NCBI GenBank assembly: GCA_024291935.2
Contig: CM044307.1
Span: forward strand, 94,431,461 to 94,495,460
Source of the DNA: Okapia johnstoni
Lineage: Eukaryota; Chordata; Mammalia; Artiodactyla; Giraffidae
DNA length: 64,000 bases
Direction: 5' to 3'
In this document: one piece after another, positions 56,474 to 64,000 of the stretch
Layout of the letters: every line of letters starts with the position of its first letter
Position numbering within the stretch: position 1 is the first letter of the stretch
Position numbers and translations under genes: made by a program
Notes under the pieces: model-generated
The model's input: only the letters and a program-made list of their open reading frames with translations
Databases searched by the model: none
Told to the model about the DNA's origin: nothing

Positions 56474-59400
56474 CTTTTTTTAACATAAATTTATTTATCT
56501 TTATTGGAAGCTAATTACTTTACAATATTGTAGTGGTTTTGCCATACATTGACATGAATCAGCTATGGGTTTACATGTTCCGCATCCTGAGCCACCCTCC
56601 CACCTCCCTCCCCATCCCATCCCTCTGGGTCATCCCAGTGCAACAGCCCTGAGCACCCTGTCTCTTGCATCGAACCTGGACTGGTGATCCATTTCACATA
56701 TGATAATATACATTTTCAATGCCATTCTCCCAAATCATCCCACCCTCGCCCTCTCCCACAGAGTCCAAAAGACTGATCTATACATCTGTGTCCCTTTTGC
56801 TGTCTTGCATATAGGGTTATTGTTACCATCTTTCTAGATTCCATATATATGTGTTAGTATACTGTATTGGTGTTTTTCTTTGTGGCTTACTTCACTCTGT
56901 ATAATAGGCTCCAGTTTCATCCACCTCATTAGAACTGATTCAAATGTATTCTTTTTAATGGCCGAGCAATATTCCATTGAGTAAATGTACCAAAGCTTTC
57001 TTATCCATTCATCTGCTGATGGACATCTACGTTGCTTCCATGTCCTGGCTGTTATAAACAGTGCTGCGATGAACATTGGGGTACACGTGTCTCTTTCAGT
57101 TCTGGTTTCCTCAGTGTGCATGCCCAGCGGTGGGATTGCTGGGTCATATGGCAGTTCTATTTCCAGTTTTTTAAGGAATCTCCACACTGTTCTCCACAGT
57201 GGCTGTACTAGTTTGCATTTCCACCAACAGCGTAAGAGCGTTCCCTTTTCTACACACCCTCTCCAGCATTTATTGCTTATAGACTTTTGGATAGCAGCCG
57301 TTCTGACTGGCATGAAGTGGTGCCTCATTGTGGTTTTGATTTGGATTTCTCTGATAATGAGTGATGTTGAGCATCTTGTCATGTGTTTGTTAGCCATCTG
57401 TATGTCTTCTTTGGAGAAATGTCTGTTTAGTTCCTTGGCCCATTTTTTGATTGGGTCGTTTATTTTTCTGGCATTGAGCTGCAGGAGTTGCTTGTATATT
57501 TTTGAGATTAATTCTTTGTCTGTTGCTTCATTTGCTATTATTTTCTCCCATTCTGAAGGCTGTCTTTACATCTTGCTTATAGTTTCCTTTGTTATGCAAA
57601 AGCTTTTAAGTTTAATTAGGTTCCATTTGTTTATTTTTGCTTTTATTTCCAATACTCTGGGAGGTGGGTCATGGAGGATCCTGCTGTGGTTTATGTCGGA
57701 GAGTGTTTTGCCTATGTTTTCCTCTAGGAGTTTTATAGTTTCTGGTCTTACGTTTAGATCTTTAATCCATTTTGAGTTTATTTTTGTGTATGGTGTTAGA
57801 ACGTGTTCTAGTTTCATTCTTTTACAAGTGGTTGACCAGTTTTCCCAGCACCACTTGTTAAAGAGATTGTGTTTTCTCCATTGTATATTCTTGCCTCCTT
57901 TGTCAAAGACAAGGTGTCCATATGTGCGTGGACTTGTCTCTGGGCTTTCTATTTTGTTCCATTGATCTATATTTCTGCCTTTGTGCCAGTACCATATTGT
58001 CTTGATGACAGTAGCTTTGTAGTAGAGCCTGAAGTCAGGCAAGTTGATTCCCCCAGTTCCATTCTTCTTTCTCAAGATTGCTTTGACTATTAGAGGTTTT
58101 TTGTATTTCTATACAAATTGTGAAATTATTTGTTCTAGTTCTCTGAAAAATACTCTTGGTAGCTTGATAGAGATTGCATTGAATCTATAGATTGCTTTGG
58201 GTAGTATACTCATTTTCACTATATTGATTCTTCCAATCCATGAACATGATATATTTCTCCATCTATTTGCCTTTTCTTTGATTTCTTTCATCAGTGCTTT
58301 ATAGTTTTCTCTATATAGGTCTTTTGTTTCTTTAGGTAGATATATTCCTAAGTATTTTATTCTTTTCATTGCAATGGTGAATGGAATTGTTTCCTTAATT
58401 TCTCTTTCTGTTTTCTCATTGTTAGTGTATAGGAATGCAAGGGATTTCTGTGTGTTGATTTTATATCCTGCAACTTTGCTATATTCATTGGTTAGCTCTA
58501 TTAATTTTCTGGTGAAGTCTTTAGGGTTTTCTATGTAGAGGATCATGTCATCTTTTCCAATGTGGATTCCTTTTATTTATTTTTCTGCTCTGATTGCTGT
58601 GGCCAACACTTCCAAAACTATGTTGAATAGTAGTGTGAGAGTGGGCACCCTTGTCTTGTTCCTGACTTTAGGGGAAATGCTTTCAATCTTTCACCATTGA
58701 GGATAATTTTGCTGTGGGTTTATCATATATGGCTTTTATTATGTTGAGGTATGTTCCTTCTATTCCTGCTTTCTGGAGGGTTTTTATCATAAATGGATGT
58801 TGAATTTTTTCAAAGGCTTTCTCTGCATCTATTGAGATAATAGATAATCATATGGTTTTTATCTTTCAATTTGTTAATGTGGTGTATTATGTTGATTGAT
58901 TTGTGGATATTGAAGAATCCTTGCATCCCTGGGATAAAGCCCACTTGTTCATGATGTATGATCTTTTTAATATATTGTTGGATTCTGTTTACTAGAATTT
59001 TGTTAAGGATTTTTGCATCTATGTTCATCAGTGATTTTGGCCTGTAGTTTTCTTTTTATGTGGCATCTTTGGTTTTTGTATTAGGGTGATGGTGGCCTCA
59101 TAGAATGAGTTTGGAAGTTTACCTTCCGCTGCAATTTTCTGGAAGAGTTTGAGTAAGATAGGTGTTAGCTCTTCTCTAAATTTTTGGTAGAATTCAGCTG
59201 TGACGCTGTCTGGTCCTGGGCTTTTGTTTGCTGGAAGATTTCTGATTACAGTTTCAATTCCATGCTTGTGATGGGTCTGTTAAGATTTTCTATTTCTTGC
59301 TGGTTCAGTTTTGGAAAGTTGTACTTTTCTAAGAATTTATCCATTTCTTCCAAGTTGTCCATTTTATTTGCATATAGTTGCTGATAATAGTCTTTTATGA

Positions 59401-60325
59401 TCCTTTGTATTTCTGTGTTGTCTCTTATGATGTCTCCATTTTCATTTCTAATTTTGTTGATTTTATTCTTCTCTCTTTGTTTCTTGATGAGTCTGGCTAG
59501 TGGTTTGTCCATTTTATTTATCTTCTCAAAGAACCAGCTTTTGGCTTTGTTGATTTTTGCTATGGTCTCTTTTGTTTCTTTTGCATTTATTTCTGCGCTA
59601 ATTTTTAAGATTTCTTTCCTTCTACTAACCCTGGGGTTCTTCATTTCTTCCTTTTCTAGTTGCTTTAGGTGTAGAGTTAGGTTATTTATTTTACTTTTTT
59701 CTTGTTTCTTGAAGTAAGCCCGTATGGCTATGAATCTTCTCCTTAGCACTGATTTTACAGTGTCCCACAGGTTTTGGGTTGTTGTGTTTTCATTTTCATT
59801 CATTTCTATGCATATTTTGATTTCTTATGTGATTTGTTGGTTATTCAGCAGCTTGTTGTTCAGCCTCCATATGTTGGAATTTTAAATAGTTTTTCTCCTG
59901 TAATTGACATCTAATCTTACTGCATTGTGGTCAGAAAAGATGCTTGGATTGATTTCAATTTTTTTGAATTTACAAAGGCTAGATTTATGGCCCAGGATGT
60001 GATCTATCCTGGAGAAGGTTCCATGTGCACTTGAGAAATTCATTGTTTTGGGGTGAAATGTCCTACAGATATCAATTAGGTCTACTGGTCTATTGTATCA
60101 TTTAAAGTTTGTGTTTCCTTGTTAATTTCCTGTTTAGTTGATCTATCCATAGGTGTGGGTGGGGTATTAAGGGCTCCCACTATTACTGTGTTACTGTTAA
60201 TTTCCCCTTTCATACTTGTTAACATTTGCCTTACATATTGCGGTGCTCCTATGTCAGGTGCATATATATTTATAATTGTTATATCTTCTTCTTGGATTGA
60301 TCCTTTGATCATTATGTAGTGTCCT
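56474..60325 (-). mobile_element. L1 LINE, antisense, about 3.85 kb, 5'-truncated
   Basis: A T tract at 56474-56481 marks the poly(A) end. The 3' UTR follows ('gcatcctgagccaccctccc' near 56582 in complement), then ORF2 from its C-terminus back to the endonuclease domain near 60312. ORF1 and the 5' UTR are absent. It is the longest element in the window and is inserted in old L2 sequence. Confidence 0.95.
56834..60312 (-). pseudogene. broken L1 ORF2 (endonuclease end, RT, C-terminus)
   Basis: Frame blocks on the minus strand: 60082-60312 (end of the endonuclease), 59246-59803 (linker), 58810-59028 (RT start), 58109-58546 (RT end), 57566-58075 and 56834-57397 (C-terminal region with the '[12 protein letters not shown]' cysteine segment). 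The last three lie in one frame, separated by stops at 58109 and 57566. Two catalytic sites are damaged. The endonuclease 'GDFN' signature reads GALN (near 60170), losing the aspartate. The RT 'FADD' motif reads GKDDM near 58540-58555, where about nine residues appear to be deleted. It cannot be active. Confidence 0.9.
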
Positions 60326-61000
60326 CAATGGATCTATCTGCCTCCAGGCGAATCTCATTACATTCCTTCCACTATACTGCAACCAGAATACTTTCCAAGG
60401 TGCAAATCTAGTCTTATAATTTCATTCACCCTTCTGATCCAACTTGTGTGCCAAGTTGGCACACAACTTCCTCTATCACATGGCCTCTCTCTATTCTCTA
60501 TGGATCTGTTCTAGGATCTTCTATCTACACTTTAGAGACAAAAAAGAGGAGCTGAAATTATTCAATAGGTGTTGGGGGTGACACAAACATATTTCAGATC
60601 AAAGAAAAAATATGAGAGATAGAGAGCTTGGCACATTGGAAGAGGTAACAAAAGGTAAAATATCAATGGACAAGGAGCAGGGGAATTAGTTGGGTGATGA
60701 AAGAAAATAGTCACTAATTATCAGGCTTTACAATCAAGAGATTTTCTTATTTCCTCTGGGAAACTTGTTACTGGCCTAGAAACACAGGATAGGTGTCCTT
60801 ATGCTTCTAGTAGAGTCTTGCACTTTTCCACTGTAGCACAAACCACATTCTGTCATGACTGACAGTTAACTTCTCTGTTCCCCCCCTTATCTTATATACT
60901 TCATGAAGTTAAGGTCATATCTGTCTTGTTTATTTATCTTTAGTGCCTTGCACATTGCCTTTATCCTCAGGAAATATTTGCCAAATGGCTGAATGAATGC
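60326..61000 (+). mobile_element. L2 LINE 3' portion, right part
   Basis: 'ctgcctccaggcgaatctc' near 60339, 'gcaaccagaatactttcc' near 60380, 'aaggtcatatctgtcttg' near 60911 and the 3' end 'gaaatatttgccaaatggc' near 60971. The middle (60520-60830) is diverged beyond recognition. Confidence 0.6.
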
Positions 61001-61360
61001 ATTTACTCATCAGGAAACAAATGTGATTATGATATTCTTTGCCTAAAACTTGTTTAGCTTGGGGCCTCAGAAAGGAGAGCCTGAGGCAACAATATCTGCT
61101 ATAATATTGTTAGGAAATGCAACCATAGGCAAGCTTAAGTTAGGAAAAAGAAGATTGAAGTGAGAAAAAAAAGAAGAATCAATGTGTGTATAAAAGCTAG
61201 CTACCACTTAGTAGCAAGCATCTTAGTGTCTGTTTAACTTCTGCATTTCAGAGGCTGTATTGTTTATGGATTTCAGAGCCATTTGTCTAGGTAAATGAGA
61301 GGGGAAAATTTGTCTTTCATCTCTCTATTCCATTAGTCAAAGTTTTTCCCAGTATGACTC
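61001..61360. other. unassigned non-coding sequence
   Basis: Nothing recognised; purine-rich around 61140-61180. Confidence 0.55.
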
Positions 61361-61517
61361 TTCAGTTCAGTTCAGTTCAGTCGCTCAGTTGTATCCGAAT
61401 CTTTGCGACCCCATGAATAGCAGCACGCCAAGTCTCCCTGTCTATCACCATCTCCTGGAGTTTACCCAAACTCATGCCCATTGAGTTGGTAATGCCATCC
61501 AACCATCTCATCCTCTT
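61361..61517 (-). mobile_element. BovB LINE 3' end fragment, antisense
   Basis: The complement of the BovB tail (GTTCA repeats at 61361-61380), 'ctcctggagtttacccaaac' and 'aatgccatccaaccatctc'. It is truncated at about 157 bp. Confidence 0.9.
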
Positions 61518-61772
61518 AGTTAAAACATAACGACCCTATTCTGGGCTCTGAATTTTATACAATTCCATGTCATGTTCATTCTTTTGTGGCTGTACCTTCA
61601 TGCACAAGTTTAGGAATACAAAGAACCTGGGGCGCTTGCTCAAACAGAATGTTTGACCTCACAAATGCATGACTGTCTTTTTAGACCACACACTGAGTAC
61701 CTAGAATTCCAGAACTGTCTGCCCCAGGAGCTCTAAGAGTTCTTCCAAGGCTTTCCTGGGTCACAAGATAGT

Positions 61773-61913
61773 TTCTTCATTTCTTTTCTTTTTTTTTTTC
61801 CCCCAGCGGTACCACACAGCATGTGGAATTTAAGCTACTCGTCCGAGGATAAAACCCATGCCCCCTGGAGTAGAAGTATGGGATCTTAATCACTCAACTA
61901 TCAGGGAAGTCCT
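61773..61913 (-). mobile_element. CHR-2-type SINE, antisense
   Basis: T-rich tail (61773-61800), 'acacagcatgtggaatttaag', a diverged B-box region near 61845, and 'atcagggaagtcc' at the head end. Confidence 0.7.
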
Positions 61914-62164
61914 GATAGTGTTTTCACTTTTAAGCCTGAGAATTTTCCAGGAAGCAGCTGATGGTGGAGTATGTGTGTGAACCAGTCTTGAATGTGTGAT
62001 TTGGGTGTTTATATAGGTACACATGAGGCCATTCATGGTGAAGGACCACGCCAGTGGTAGAGGGAGGAAGGGAGTGGATTTATGACCATAAACAAAGTCT
62101 CCTATGTTATTATGCTTTGAGAGTTAAAAATCAAAAATCCACAAATAATTTGATATTTCTTCAT

Positions 62165-62468
62165 TCAAAAGGTAGAGCCTATCCCCTTTCCTTCAATGTG
62201 GCTTGGATTTAGAAACTCACTTCTAATCAATAGAATGTGGCAGATGTGATGGTGTGTGGCTTCTAAGATCAATACATAAAACACACTGTAGCTTTATCCT
62301 AGCCACTTGGACCATTTGCTCTGGGAGAAGCCAGCTGCCATGTTGTAAGAACACTGAAGTAGCCCTACAGAGATATCTTTATGGCAAAGAACTGTGGCTT
62401 TTTTCTAAAAATCAGCAAGAAATTGAAGCCTTCTGTAACAGCCATGAGAGTGAGCCATTTTGAAAGTG
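62165..62468 (+). mobile_element. MaLR (MLT1-type) LTR, 5' part
   Basis: 'ggtagagcctatcccctttc', 'gaatgtggcagatgtgatgg', 'gctctgggagaagccagctg' and 'catgagagtgagccatttt'. The LTR is cut at 62468 and resumes at 63256. Confidence 0.8.
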
Positions 62469-62533
62469 GCCATTGAGAAATGAATGACTAAAGAATATGA
62501 AGTGTATATATATATATATGTATATATATATAT

Positions 62534-62566
<33 letters not shown>

Positions 62567-63248
62567 CATATATATGTACACACATGTATATATATACACA
62601 CAATGGGATATTACTTAGCCAAAACAAAGAATGAAATTAATAAGATAATATCATTTGTAACAACATGATTGGACCCAGAGATTACCATACTAAATAAAAT
62701 AAACCAGAGAGAAAGACAGATATCATATAATATCACTTCTATGTGACATCTAAAGGAAAAAGAAATAAATTATCAGATGAACTTATATACAAAACAGAGA
62801 TAGAGCCACAGACATAGAAAACAAATATATGGTTATCAAAGGGGAAAGGAGAGGGGGATAAATCAGGTGTTTGGGATTAACATATACACACTACTATATG
62901 TAAAATAGATAACCAGCAAAGACCTGCTTTATGCACATGGAACTATACTCAGCATTTTATTTTAATCTATAAAGGAAAACAATCTGAAAAAGAATATATA
63001 TGTGTACACACACACACATATAAATTGAATCATTGTGCTATACATGTAAAACTAATACAAAAAATGTAGATTGTAAATATACACATGCATCAACTATACT
63101 TCAATAAACAAGCAAAAAACTATTGGCAGTCCAAACAATGAGAGAACACATATATTACTGATGGTAGGGATATAAAATCTGAGAACTCTTTACAGGGCAG
63201 TGTGGCAATAAGAATCAAAAGGCTTAAAAAAAGAAAGAAAGAAAGAAA
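62469..63248 (+). mobile_element. L1 3' end, sense, inserted in the MaLR LTR
   Basis: 'gggatattacttagcc' near 62605, 'ttggacccagagattaccat' near 62670, 'accagcaaagacctgc' near 62912, and 'tcaactatacttcaataaac' near 63090. GAAAGTG borders it on both sides (62462-62468 and 63249-63255), a likely target duplication. The stretch 63110-63225 is not clearly L1. A GAAA microsatellite lies at the 3' border. Confidence 0.75.
62503..62600. repeat. compound TA/CA microsatellite inside L1
   Basis: Alternating (TA)n, (CA)n and (TA)n runs lie between two halves of a short L1 segment that is normally continuous, so the microsatellite has expanded from the L1's own short TATATACACA stretch. Small tyrosine/valine/isoleucine-rich frames across it are artefacts. 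Confidence 0.9.
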
Positions 63249-63253
63249 GAAAG
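63226..63253. repeat. (GAAA)n microsatellite
   Basis: About seven GAAA units at the 3' border of the L1 insertion; probably an expanded tail. Confidence 0.9.
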
Positions 63254-63255
63254 TG

Positions 63256-63470
63256 AATCCTCCGGCCCCAGTCAAGTTTTCAGATGATTGCCCCGAGCAG
63301 ACATCTTGAGTACAACCTCATGAGAGACCCTGAGTCAGAACCAAACAACAAAAGTGCTTCTGAAATTCTTATTCATACTGTGATATAATAAATTATTACA
63401 TTTTATGTTGGAAAATTTTGAGGGGGTGTAATTTGTTTTGAAAGCAAAAGATAACTGATACATGAAGCTA
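63256..63470 (+). mobile_element. MaLR (MLT1-type) LTR, 3' part
   Basis: 'atcctccggccccagtcaag', 'acctcatgagagaccctgag' and 'ggtgtaatttgttttgaaagc', then 'agataactgatacatg'. It completes the LTR that starts at 62165. Confidence 0.8.
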
Positions 63471-63849
63471 CAGATTCTGAAGTTTTTAGTCTCAAACTGA
63501 TCTTTTAGATTTTTATCATGGGTAGAATGGTGGATCATATTTTCTTTAACAGCTTGTTATGTTGATTTATTATACTCTTGTTCTTTCAGGATCACTCTAA
63601 ACTTCCCCACCTTCCTAGGTCACACATGCAGAGGCAGTAGGCAGGTCCTGTGAAATGCCGTGCTTCAATTGCAATGGGAAGCCCTGGTGTGTGCGGCTGG
63701 AAACTGGATATGTTTGTGTGACCCTGTGTAAAGCTGCTGTTCTAAACCCATGTAGAGTTGGTCTCTGAAGTAAGTAGTTGTGTTGGAAAAAAAGTGGTTA
63801 GGGGTCCCAGAGAGAGATTTGTCTAAATGGATATGCAGTGGTGCAGAAG
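63471..63849. other. unassigned non-coding sequence
   Basis: No repeat or frame recognised. Confidence 0.55.
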
Positions 63850-64000
63850 ATGTGCCTGATTCAAAACCTTTTAGTGGTTCCCATTACTCTCTGTATCAAG
63901 TTTTAACCTCTTAAGATCTGGGTCCCTCTTAACAGTCTAACCTCATCTAATGGTGCTATTATGATCAAGCTCTAGGTGCCAGCTAGACAAAATGACTTGT
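63850..64000 (+). mobile_element. L2 LINE, cut by the window end
   Basis: 'aaaaccttttagtggttccc' then 'cattactctctgtatcaag' are typical L2 landmarks upstream of its 3' end. The rest would lie outside the window. Confidence 0.6.

Noticed and set aside
56985..57965. 326-codon open frame on the plus strand
   Set aside because: It lies antisense to L1 ORF2 C-terminal sequence. Its hydrophobic, F/L/S-rich translation is what the complement of L1 ORF2 gives. There is no sign of a gene.
62405..62627. Two short frames rich in Y, I, V and C on the minus strand
   Set aside because: They are translations of the TA/CA microsatellite.
1..64000. CRISPR array, prophage or operon-like organisation
   Set aside because: Repeats are dispersed retroelements without regular spacers. 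There is no run of closely packed genes with bacterial-type starts. The DNA is vertebrate.

Overview
This window looks like gene-free, A/T-rich nuclear DNA from a ruminant, most likely a bovid. The diagnosis rests on repeats. There are about nine copies or fragments of the LINE BovB (an RTE-type element widespread in ruminants), about nineteen Bov-tA/Bov-A SINEs, and several SINEs of the cetartiodactyl CHR-2 type. Ruminant-type L1 is present, as are LTRs of young endogenous retroviruses. I found no intact host protein-coding exon, no functional RNA gene, no CpG island and no prokaryotic feature. Nearly all long open frames are inside BovB or L1, or are antisense shadows of them. Family names are by eye; no repeat library was searched.

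Layout. 1-11 kb: an ancient repeat split by a CHR-2 SINE, an L2, two Bov-tA SINEs, an L1 3' end, and long stretches I cannot assign. 11.4-17.3 kb: an old antisense L1 carrying a BovB fragment and a Bov-tA, then two large antisense BovB copies in tandem. The second of these keeps a reverse-transcriptase frame of more than 570 codons with one nonsense codon. 18-23 kb: MIR pieces, a long antisense L2 and two Bov-tA. 23.4-25 kb: a retrovirus-like segment, two Bov-A SINEs and, between them, a truncated U4 snRNA pseudogene with target-site duplications. 26-31.6 kb: MER5A, MaLR-type LTRs, and two unrelated solo LTRs 195 bp apart. 32-39 kb: two sense BovB copies, the larger about 2 kb. 41-43.5 kb: an ERV-L-like pol remnant, an L1 3' end invaded by BovB, and an inverted pair of SINEs. 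48.5-51.3 kb: BovB, Bov-tA and a solo LTR lying in an ACT-rich tract. 53-61 kb: L2 remnants and a 3.9-kb antisense L1 carrying most of a dead ORF2. 61-64 kb: BovB and CHR-2 fragments and a MaLR LTR split by an L1.

No genes work together here. What the window offers is a record of successive insertions: L2/MIR/MaLR are oldest, then L1 and CHR-2, then BovB/Bov-tA and the younger LTRs. I see no undescribed biological system. The most useful leads are the U4 retro-pseudogene, a 209-bp repeat with two copies 20 kb apart, and the comparison of reverse-transcriptase motifs among the BovB copies.
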